Origin: an uncultured Chlamydiaceae bacterium | Lineage (GTDB): Bacteria > Chlamydiota > Chlamydiia > Chlamydiales > Parachlamydiaceae | DNA: 7,034 nt | NCBI GenBank assembly: GCA_945957185.1 | Contig: CAMFKA010000111.1 | Coordinates: forward strand, 1 to 7,034 | Direction: 5' to 3' | Shown here: positions 1-6,252 of the stretch, in pieces | How the letters are laid out: the number at the start of each line of letters is the position of its first letter | Numbering within the stretch: the first letter of the stretch is position 1 | The notes under the pieces: generated by a model | Seen by the model: the letters and a program-made list of their open reading frames with translations, nothing else | What the model was told of the DNA's origin: nothing | The model's database searches: none | Made by a program: the position numbers and the translations under genes

Positions 1-125
1 AATTTGAATGAAACGACTGAAGATCGTGCATTTTTCACACTCTCGAAAGGGCGGCATAAATACTTAGGTTGACGATGTGGTGGCAGGCCCTTCCCGGACA
101 TGGACGTGAACCCACCGTTAGCTTT
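1..125. other. Unresolved window edge, possible ends of neighbouring ORFs
   Basis: No gene can be assigned here. On the plus strand, frame 1 is open from base 1 to a TGA at 70-72 and encodes a tail ending in SKGRHKYLG. After that stop the same frame runs open to a TAG at 127-129. On the minus strand, the frame directly after the TAA of the repeat/RAP gene stays open to the window edge, with an ATG at 99-101 beginning MSGKGLPPHRQPKYLCRPF. Either could be the end or start of a real neighbour, or a decayed one; I recognise neither. I also see no convincing tRNA, SRP RNA or tmRNA signature. Confidence 0.25.
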
Positions 126-2690
126 TTAGTCATTCGTCGTTGAGGACGAAGTCGGTATTGCGTATGTTAATCCCAGTTTCTTGTTGAGAAATTCTGCTTT
201 CGATTGAAGAGTTTGACACTGATTCCAGTCTTTGTAGGAAATGCGAATCGTTGAGTACCCTCTCATAGCGAGCAGTCTTGTTTTGAACTCGTCTCGAACC
301 CCCTGGTTGTCATGGTAAGGCCCGTCGACTTCAACCACGAGATTCCTGTTTTGTATGAAGATGTCGACCCATGATGAACCTATTAAACACTCGTTCTTAT
401 AGGAAATGCCCATATAGCTTAGGACATCACTTACACCTAGATGAAGTTGAGAAGACTCTGGTGGTCGCTGTATACATGAGGCTATTTCATACGTTAGTCT
501 TTGAGGTGGCTCAATGTTCCAGCGTTTAGCTTCACAATAATCAAATACTTGACTCAAAGCTGTTAGATTTTCTCTTGACCATGAGCTATCTGGAGGATAG
601 TTCTTGATGAGTGATTGGAAAAACGTTTCATCATTCCAATTCAAACGAGCAAAAGACCATGCAGTGTTTGATAACTCTTGGGGGTTCATCATTCGGATCA
701 CTTGAAGCGTCTGAATAGCTAACACTGTCATCAAAGGCTCATGGTGGATTCCCAAGTGAGCAAACGCCCAAATTGTATTGGAAACACTTTGAGGGTTCAT
801 ATAAGGGCACAGTTGGAGCGCTTGATTAGCTAAAGCATTCATCAAGGAATCATGCTTGATTCCCATGTGAGCAAACGACCAAATGATTTGGGCTAAGTCT
901 CGTGTGTAATCTTGATGAATTTGTAGATTCAACAATTTGTCAGCTAATACATTTATAAAGGGGTGATGCGTGAATTTCAAACGGGCAAAAGCCCAAATAA
1001 TTTTAGAAGCACTCGTAAGAGTCATGGTTGTGCTCAGGTGTTGTGCCCGATCAGCTAAGGCCTGCATCAAAAGAGGATCACATATCTCCAGGTTTCCAAA
1101 CGAAGAAGCAATGCTGCTAATCTCTTGTTCGCTTAAATCATTTTGTAACGCTATTGCCCGCTGTGCTAAAACTTGCATTAAGGGGTAGTTGTTAATCCTC
1201 AGAACAGCAAATGACGAGGCAATGGTGCACATGTGATATGGGCTCATGTATTGATGCAGTTCAATGGTTCTGTTAGCTAATGCATGCATCAAGGCTTCAT
1301 CTTTGATCTTTAGAGATGAAAAAGCCCAAGCAGTGTGAGAGATTTCTTTTAAGTGCATGTGCTGGACCAAATGCTGTGCTTGAATGGCTAACACTTGCAT
1401 CAAGCGCAGGTTTACGATCTCCAAGACTGCAAAAGCCCAAGCGACTTCGGAGACACTTTTTGCGCTCATTTCTCGGTACAGTTCAATTGCTCTATTAGCT
1501 AATGTATCCATTAAAGGTTTATGCTCGATCCTTGTAGAGGCAAAGGCCCAGGCGATGTTGGCAATATTTTGCGGGCTCATGTGTTGATATATTTGCAGTG
1601 TTCTTTCAGCGAATACATCCATTAATTTTCTATTTTGAGTGTTCAGAGTTGCATAGGCCCACATGATGTTGGCAATGCTTTGTGGGTCCATGCCTTGGTG
1701 TAGTTCAATTGCTCTTTCAGCTAATGTTTCCATTAAGATTTGATTCGTGATCCCCAGGGTGGCATAAGACCAGACAATATTAGCAACGTCTTGCGAGTTC
1801 ATGTCCCGGACGCGTTCTATCGCTTGCTGGGCTAATGCATTCAACAATTCGGGGTTGTTGACCCCAATTGTTGCAAGCCCCCAGACTGTGTTGGCGATAT
1901 CTTGTGGGTTCATGTTTTTTAAACAATACCATAGAGGTTCAGTTAACGAATGGATAAGCGTATTTAACTGGTCAGAATAACATTGAATTTTATGATGATG
2001 TTCTTTCTTCATCATCCATCCAATAGCGTTATAAATGTTAGATATCTCTCTGCTTGACATCAGATGAAGATGTCCGAACGTATCTTGAAGTATTATTCCG
2101 ACAATCGAAGTATTTTGAGAGTCAAAACCGTTTTTTCCCTTTATCCATCTTCCTAACGAACTCCAAGCCGAGACGATCACAAACTTGTTAACGTAATCAT
2201 GATTTTTTGCAGTCGAATAAATTTGATAGAGTTCATCTAGAGCGAACTGTTGATCCATTCTCAATTTGCTGATTTGACTGCAAGCGTTCCGTGAACCCCT
2301 GAAGGAGGCATTAGTACTCGTTTTTTCGCCTTCTCGTCCTCTAGCCTTTTTTGAATGGGGATGATAGGTGGGGGATGGGTTGTTAAAGGTACGTTCCCTT
2401 TTAGATCTAAAAAAATGAGAAGACGCTTTTGATGTGCTTGATGATGACGAAGAGTAGGGAGAGAGTGATTCTGGATGTTTAGCAGTTATTTTTTGCGAAT
2501 GTCTGTAACTTCTTTCTGCTTGATCCTGTGTAAAGCGTTGGGTCGTTCTGTGTGGGCTAATTGTTTGGTGTGTGACATGTCGTCCCCTTAACTCTCCCCT
2601 CAGACCCGATGAAGAACTGTGGAAGGAAGAGTCTGTGGTTGTGTTTTTTATTAAACAACTTCTTGATATTGATTCTGATCGAGGATTCAT
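126..2690 (-). CDS. Octotricopeptide-like repeat protein with C-terminal RAP domain
   Basis: This predicted RNA-binding protein has 854 residues from the ATG at 2690. That start is preferred over the GTG at 2696 because AGG lies five bases upstream of it. Residues 1 to about 145 are rich in Ser, Arg, Lys and His and look disordered, with basic clusters near 95-100 and 114-119. From about residue 211 there is one degenerate helical repeat. From about 260 to 704 there are roughly twelve 37-residue units of the form M-x-P-Q-x-I-A-N-x-x-W-A-F-A, then L-M-x-x-L-A-x-R-A-I. This length and the W-A-F-A core match OPR repeats, and possibly the 37-residue repeat family described from Coxiella (DUF1601, from memory). 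Residues about 776-836 form a RAP domain (VDIFI, then VVEVDGPYH, a GYSTIRISYKDW strand and a final helix), which in other RAP proteins adopts an endonuclease-like fold. The gene stands alone, divergent from the symporters. Target RNA and location are unknown; a secreted effector is possible. The OPR-RAP class is fairly secure, its function is not. Confidence 0.85.
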   Translation of the reverse strand: MNPRSESISRSCLIKNTTTDSSFHSSSSGLRGELRGRHVTHQTISPHRTTQRFTQDQAERSYRHSQKITAKHPESLSPYSSSSSSTSKASSHFFRSKRERTFNNPSPTYHPHSKKARGREGEKTSTNASFRGSRNACSQISKLRMDQQFALDELYQIYSTAKNHDYVNKFVIVSAWSSLGRWIKGKNGFDSQNTSIVGIILQDTFGHLHLMSSREISNIYNAIGWMMKKEHHHKIQCYSDQLNTLIHSLTEPLWYCLKNMNPQDIANTVWGLATIGVNNPELLNALAQQAIERVRDMNSQDVANIVWSYATLGITNQILMETLAERAIELHQGMDPQSIANIMWAYATLNTQNRKLMDVFAERTLQIYQHMSPQNIANIAWAFASTRIEHKPLMDTLANRAIELYREMSAKSVSEVAWAFAVLEIVNLRLMQVLAIQAQHLVQHMHLKEISHTAWAFSSLKIKDEALMHALANRTIELHQYMSPYHMCTIASSFAVLRINNYPLMQVLAQRAIALQNDLSEQEISSIASSFGNLEICDPLLMQALADRAQHLSTTMTLTSASKIIWAFARLKFTHHPFINVLADKLLNLQIHQDYTRDLAQIIWSFAHMGIKHDSLMNALANQALQLCPYMNPQSVSNTIWAFAHLGIHHEPLMTVLAIQTLQVIRMMNPQELSNTAWSFARLNWNDETFFQSLIKNYPPDSSWSRENLTALSQVFDYCEAKRWNIEPPQRLTYEIASCIQRPPESSQLHLGVSDVLSYMGISYKNECLIGSSWVDIFIQNRNLVVEVDGPYHDNQGVRDEFKTRLLAMRGYSTIRISYKDWNQCQTLQSKAEFLNKKLGLTYAIPTSSSTTND
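183..365 (-). other. RAP domain coding segment
   Basis: This segment encodes about residues 776-836 of the repeat protein. It shows the usual RAP order: an Asp-containing strand (WVDIFI), a strand ending VVEVDGP followed by Tyr-His, a helix with Lys/Arg (RDEFKTRLLAMRG), a strand ISYKDW, and a closing helix ending LNKKLG. RAP domains share the fold of Vsr/PD-(D/E)XK nucleases. The Asp and the Glu-x-Asp seen here lie where acidic residues sit in such folds, but the Lys of a canonical E-x-K is replaced by Asp. Catalysis is therefore uncertain and RNA binding is the safer expectation. Confidence 0.75.
579..1913 (-). repeat. In-gene tandem array of ~111-bp units (37-aa OPR-like repeats)
   Basis: Twelve consecutive units are visible in the translation, starting at about residues 260, 297, 334, 371, 408, 445, 482, 519, 556, 595, 631 and 668 (ATG numbering). 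Most are exactly 37 residues; unit 9 is 39 and unit 10 is 36. The core Trp is present in units 1-6 and 9-12 but is Ser in units 7 and 8 (IASSFA, IASSFG). At DNA level the units are clearly diverged, so this is an old expansion under protein-level constraint rather than a fresh duplication. Unit 12 runs into the region leading to the RAP domain and is partly degenerate. Confidence 0.85.
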
Positions 2691-2706
2691 AAGCACCTAA
2701 TTTTTT

Positions 2707-2712
2707 AGTATA
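2707..2712 (-). promoter_or_regulatory. Possible -10 box of the repeat/RAP gene
   Basis: Read on the minus strand this is TATACT, five of six matches to the sigma-70 -10 consensus, about 16 bases upstream of the chosen ATG. No good -35 hexamer lies 16-18 bases further upstream, and the surrounding region is AT-rich, so chance matches are likely. If real, the mRNA leader would be only about ten bases and would just include the AGG ribosome-binding element. Confidence 0.3.
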
Positions 2713-2809
2713 ATGTTCATGAGAATATCAGAAGCATTATTTTTGATTTTTATTAATAGTAATGCAAGAGTGCTTTATTTGTAAAGTTATTAAGCTTGTT
2801 ATTGTGTGT

Positions 2810-2840
2810 GAGAGCGGTATCTCTCCCTCATACCAAAAAA
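2810..2840 (+). promoter_or_regulatory. Candidate H-type RNA pseudoknot upstream of the symporter genes
   Basis: GAGAG (2810-2814) can pair with CTCTC (2821-2825). GGTAT (2816-2820), inside the loop of that stem, can pair with ATACC (2830-2834). Two interleaved perfect 5-bp stems with a one-base first loop, a four-base third loop and a following run of A residues are sterically reasonable for a compact H-type pseudoknot. It lies about 60-90 bases upstream of the first symporter start, where a leader element could act. Short stems like these also arise by chance, and it would not be transcribed if the promoter is the TACAAT at 2867-2872. Confidence 0.2.
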
Positions 2841-2866
2841 TGCTGGATTCTCCTAAATAAATCGGA

Positions 2867-2872
2867 TACAAT
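2867..2872 (+). promoter_or_regulatory. Possible -10 box for the symporter operon
   Basis: TACAAT matches five of six bases of the sigma-70 -10 consensus and lies 28 bases before the chosen ATG at 2901. The hexamer 17 bases upstream (TGGATT, 2844-2849) is a poor -35. Transcription from here would give a leader of about 20 bases and would exclude the candidate pseudoknot upstream. Confidence 0.3.
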
Positions 2873-2900
2873 GACCTGGTTTATTGAATACAGGTTCCTC

Positions 2901-4268
2901 ATGGAAAATTTTAACGACATCATCATCCAAATAAAGGATATCATTTGGGGAATCCCCCTCATGACTCTCCTTATCGGCACGGGGATTTACCTCACCATCA
3001 TCCTAAAAGGCGTTCAATTCCGCTATTTAGGATACGCATTTCGACAAGTCATCAAAAAACAAAAGAAAGGCTCGAAAGGTGATATCAGCGCTTTCGAAGC
3101 TTTGATGACATCCCTTGCCGGAGCCATCGGTACCGGTAGCATCGTCGGTGTTGCCACTGCTGTTATTCTGGGTGGTGTGGGAGCGATTTTCTGGATGTGG
3201 GTGACCGCTTTCGTTGGTATGGCAACAAAATACGCCGAATCGTTACTTGCCGTTCACTATCGAGATGTGGATGATCGTGGCGAAATGATCGGTGGTCCTA
3301 TGCAGTACATCGAAAAAGGACTTGGCTGGAAGTGGCTTGCAATGCTGTTTGCATTTTTCGGCGCTATCGCTGCAATCGGAACCGGAAATCTCGTGCAAGT
3401 CAATGCGATCACCGAAACTGTTGTTAACGTGTGGAAGACAGATCCTTGGACTACCGGTGTGACTTTATCGATTATTACGGGTTTAGTGGTGATCGGTGGA
3501 GTCCGTAGTATCGGCCACGTCGCAGGGGTTTTGGTGCCGATAATGGCTCTGTTCTATCTGATGGGCGGCCTTGTCATTCTGGCAATGAACATTACTGCGA
3601 TTCCAGCAGCGTTTTGGCACATTATCCAAAGTGCGTTTACAGGTCAAGCTGCGGTGGGCGGTTTTGCAGGAGCAACGGTGATGATGGCAATCCAATTGGG
3701 TGTTGCTCGCAGTATCTTTTCCAATGAAGCCGGTATGGGAATTTCTTCCATTGCCGCCGCTGCTGCTATTACGGATAATCCGGGGCGTCAAGCGATGATC
3801 ACAATGACCGGAGCTTTGATCTCCACTGTTATTGTTTGCAGCATTACGGGCTTTGTCCTTGCTGTCACTAACGTTCAAGGTGCTGTCGATGCTTTTGGAG
3901 TCCCTTTAAATGGTGCTCATCTGGCGATCGAAGCGTTTAGCCGTTCCATTAGCGGAGGAGAATTCATCGTTTCCATCGGATTAATCCTTTTCGCGTTTTC
4001 CACAGTCATCGCATGGGCGTACTATGGTGAAAAGTGCTGTGAATACCTTTTGGGAACAAAATTTATCTATCCTTATCGTTTACTTTTTACATTGCTTGTC
4101 ATTCCCGGCGCTACTATCAAAATGGAATTGGCTTGGCATTTGGCTGACATCATGAACGGATTGATGGCGATTCCGAATTTGATCGCTTTGTTGGCGCTTT
4201 CTAAGGTAATCGTCAAATTAACAGACAACTTCTTAACTGTTGTGAAAGAAGAGCAGGCTGAAACATGA
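2901..4268 (+). CDS. AGCS-family alanine/glycine:Na+ symporter, first copy
   Basis: This inner-membrane amino-acid carrier of the alanine-or-glycine:cation symporter family has 455 residues and is full length. The start at 2901 is chosen because an AGG lies six bases upstream and because the N-terminus then aligns residue for residue with the downstream paralog up to WGxPLM at residue 21. An in-frame TTG at 2796 would add 35 residues unlike the family. Family landmarks are GDISAFEALMTSLAGAIGTG near 60-79, MWVTAFVGMATKYAE, GGPMQYIEKGLGWKW, SAFTGQAA, SNEAGMG at 274-280 followed by AAAAA, and WAYYGEKCCEYLLG near the C-terminus. About ten or eleven hydrophobic segments are visible. Residue 80 is Ser where the family normally has the Asn of GxGN. 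The stop overlaps the start of the next gene by ATGA, so the two are co-translated. Alanine and glycine are the likely substrates by family; D-alanine or serine are possible. Confidence 0.92.
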   Translation: MENFNDIIIQIKDIIWGIPLMTLLIGTGIYLTIILKGVQFRYLGYAFRQVIKKQKKGSKGDISAFEALMTSLAGAIGTGSIVGVATAVILGGVGAIFWMWVTAFVGMATKYAESLLAVHYRDVDDRGEMIGGPMQYIEKGLGWKWLAMLFAFFGAIAAIGTGNLVQVNAITETVVNVWKTDPWTTGVTLSIITGLVVIGGVRSIGHVAGVLVPIMALFYLMGGLVILAMNITAIPAAFWHIIQSAFTGQAAVGGFAGATVMMAIQLGVARSIFSNEAGMGISSIAAAAAITDNPGRQAMITMTGALISTVIVCSITGFVLAVTNVQGAVDAFGVPLNGAHLAIEAFSRSISGGEFIVSIGLILFAFSTVIAWAYYGEKCCEYLLGTKFIYPYRLLFTLLVIPGATIKMELAWHLADIMNGLMAIPNLIALLALSKVIVKLTDNFLTVVKEEQAET

Positions 4269-5623
4269 ATTTTATTCTTACATTACTCGACACTTTCTAT
4301 GGCTGGGTTTGGGGTGCTCCTTTGATGATCCTTTTGGTGGGCATCGGCGTTTACCTCACCATCCGTCTTCACGGCATCCAATTCACGCATTTAAAATACG
4401 CGTTGCAGCTCGCTTTTGGATTAAAGTCCAGCAAAGAGGGGAAAGGGGATATCAGTCATTTTGAATCTCTGATGACCGCACTTGCAGCGACTATCGGGAT
4501 CGGAAACATTGCCGGAGTCGCCACTGCGGTGTCCGTAGGCGGGATGGGTGCGTTGTTCTGGATGTGGATGACCGCACTGATCGGAATGGCCATCAAATAT
4601 GCCGAAGCGATTTTAGCTGTCAAATACCGCACTACAGACGAATATGGCGAAATGTGCGGCGGTCCTATGTACTTCATTGAGTACGGACTCGGCTGGAAAT
4701 GGCTGGCGACAAGTTTCGCTATTTTCGGTGCTGTCGGTGCTTTTGGGGGCGGAAATATGCTCCAAGCGAATTCTGTGGCCGATGTGATGGACCGCATGTT
4801 CGGTATCGATCCTTGGATTAGCGGAATCACTGTTGCCGTGCTTTGCGGCTTGACGCTACTTGGAGGAATTAAATCGATCGGTAAAGTCGCAGGTTATTTA
4901 GTTCCTTTTATGGCTATCTTGTATATTGGCGGAGCTTTTTTAATTTTAGCTAAATTTTACGACCGCATCCCTGCTGCTATAGAACTCATTCTTACAAGCG
5001 CCTTCACAGGGCAGGCTGCTGCGGGAGGGTTTTTAGGTTCTACAGTCTTGATGGCAATTCAAGTGGGAGTAAGCCGCGGACTGATGACAAGCGAGGCCGG
5101 TTTAGGAACAGCTTCCATTGCTGCTGCTGCCGCCCGAACAGATTTGCCCGGAAGGCAAGCACTCGTGTCCATGACAGGGTGTTTTCTTGCGACAATTGTG
5201 ATGTGTACAGCTACGGGGTTGGTGTTGGCGATTACGGATGTGTTTGGTCGTGAGGGGTTAAAAGGGGCTTCTATGACGTTGGAGGCGTTTCAGTCGGTCT
5301 TCTCTTGGGGAGGTATGGTCGTCACTATCGGTCTAGTTCTATTTGCATTCACGACGCTGATTGGTTGGGCTTACTATGGTGAGAAGTGTGTCGAGTATCT
5401 GTTTGGCGCGCGAAGCATCCCTTACTACAGAGTGTTATTCACATTGATTATTATCCCCGGTGCTGTTTTAGAACTCGATATCGTGTGGAAAATTTCCGAT
5501 ATCTGCAACGGTATGATGGCATTTCCGAATTTGATTGGCCTCTGTGCGCTATCTCCGGTGGTGATTGCAGAAACCAAAGCGTTCTTGCGCGTGTTGGCAC
5601 ATGAAGAGCAAGAAGCTCTCTGA
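4265..5623 (+). CDS. AGCS-family alanine/glycine:Na+ symporter, second copy
   Basis: This 452-residue paralog of the preceding gene is roughly half identical by eye and collinear over its whole length. It starts in the ATGA overlap with the upstream stop; an AGG seven bases before the ATG (4255-4257) supports this start and translational coupling. Landmarks are WGAPLM at the N-terminus, GKGDISHFESLMTALAATIG, the family's GIGN motif intact with Asn81, MWMTALIGMAIKYAE, GGPMYFIEYGLGWKW, SAFTGQAAAGGF, and GWAYYGEKCVEYLFG. The usual SNEAG signature reads TSEAGLG, so Asn is replaced by Ser at residue 276. Both paralogs are intact, so the second copy probably has a different affinity or substrate preference rather than being a decaying duplicate. 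The gene ends two bases from the stop of the convergent LexA-like gene. Confidence 0.92.
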   Translation: MNFILTLLDTFYGWVWGAPLMILLVGIGVYLTIRLHGIQFTHLKYALQLAFGLKSSKEGKGDISHFESLMTALAATIGIGNIAGVATAVSVGGMGALFWMWMTALIGMAIKYAEAILAVKYRTTDEYGEMCGGPMYFIEYGLGWKWLATSFAIFGAVGAFGGGNMLQANSVADVMDRMFGIDPWISGITVAVLCGLTLLGGIKSIGKVAGYLVPFMAILYIGGAFLILAKFYDRIPAAIELILTSAFTGQAAAGGFLGSTVLMAIQVGVSRGLMTSEAGLGTASIAAAAARTDLPGRQALVSMTGCFLATIVMCTATGLVLAITDVFGREGLKGASMTLEAFQSVFSWGGMVVTIGLVLFAFTTLIGWAYYGEKCVEYLFGARSIPYYRVLFTLIIIPGAVLELDIVWKISDICNGMMAFPNLIGLCALSPVVIAETKAFLRVLAHEEQEAL

Positions 5624-5625
5624 TA

Positions 5626-6252
5626 TTATCTGTGAAACAAGCGAACCATCCCTACGACTACCCCGTAGACCGATAGGTCATCGGGGTGCATAATCATGGG
5701 GTGTTGCTGAGGATTGTGCCCAAATAATTTGACGTAGCCCGATTCTTTTTCGTAAATTTTGATGAGCGGGTCGTGACCATTGATCATTGCAATGACCGTT
5801 TCCCCCTCTGTGGGATCGTTTCTTGCCTCAACGATAATTAAATCTCCATGCATAAGCATATCGTCCTGAAACCCTTCTCCCTTGATCCGGATCACATAGG
5901 TGTTTTCAGGGGAATCCACCAAACTCGACGGGACATCCACAGTTTGAGTGTGTGGGAAGGTTTCGAGGGAGTATGCAGTTGAGATTTCTCCAATCAACAA
6001 CAGCTCGGTTTCGGCTGATTGTCTTGTTCCTTTTTGCGTCGATTGAGTCATTCGCATTGTTCGGCTGGAGGAGGTGGTGCTATGAAGAGCTTCTTTTCGT
6101 TTTAATGCTTGAACATGTTTAAAAACGGACGCTGTGGATTTAAAGCCAAATTTATCTGCAATTTCTCTGTAGCTGGGAGAGTAGCGGTTGATTGAGATGA
6201 ACTCTTCAATAAAAGATAGAATTGCAGCTTGTTGAGCGGTAAGACCTTTCAT
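5626..6252 (-). CDS. lexA: LexA-family repressor lacking the catalytic serine
   Basis: This 208-residue protein has the full LexA layout. The N-terminus MKGLTAQQAAILSFIEEF aligns with the start of E. coli LexA, which fixes the start codon. A winged helix follows (REIADKFGFKSTASVFKHV, about 29-47), whose recognition helix resembles the Gram-positive type more than the E. coli type. After a linker, the S24/LexA peptidase fold begins near LLLIGEI (84-90). The Ala-Gly cleavage site aligns with Thr92-Ala93. The catalytic Ser (G-M-S-M in E. coli) aligns with Gly127 in GEGF, codon GGG at 5872-5874. The partner Lys is kept as Lys165 in PLIK. Self-cleavage should therefore be lost, which suggests a RecA-independent regulator or a constitutive repressor. 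The start overlaps the upstream PAP2 stop by ATGA and has no evident Shine-Dalgarno of its own, so expression should be coupled. I saw no CTGT-N8-ACAG or GAAC-N4-GTTC box upstream of the operon. The symbol reflects family membership; an SOS role is doubtful. Confidence 0.88.
   Translation of the reverse strand: MKGLTAQQAAILSFIEEFISINRYSPSYREIADKFGFKSTASVFKHVQALKRKEALHSTTSSSRTMRMTQSTQKGTRQSAETELLLIGEISTAYSLETFPHTQTVDVPSSLVDSPENTYVIRIKGEGFQDDMLMHGDLIIVEARNDPTEGETVIAMINGHDPLIKIYEKESGYVKLFGHNPQQHPMIMHPDDLSVYGVVVGMVRLFHR

Noticed and set aside
77..125. SRP RNA or terminator-like structure (GGTGG...CCACC followed by a T-run)
   Set aside because: The stem is only 5 bp with a long loop and the T-run is separated from it; the conserved SRP core with the GGAA tetraloop and AGCAG side is not present.
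579..1913. CRISPR array, because of the ~111-bp periodicity
   Set aside because: The repeats are diverged at DNA level, have no constant direct repeat with unique spacers, and translate into continuous 37-residue protein units.
2796..2900. N-terminal extension of the first symporter from a TTG at 2796 (35 extra codons)
   Set aside because: The extension is not hydrophobic in the family's way, starts with a rare codon, and the ATG at 2901 aligns exactly with the paralog's start and has an AGG six bases upstream.
3483..3878. 131-codon open frame antisense to the first symporter
   Set aside because: Its composition (many His, Asn, Ser and Arg without pattern) is that of an antisense shadow of a strongly conserved membrane-protein gene.
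4456..4830. 124-codon open frame antisense to the second symporter
   Set aside because: It lies wholly within a conserved transporter gene, has no start signal and no recognisable motif.
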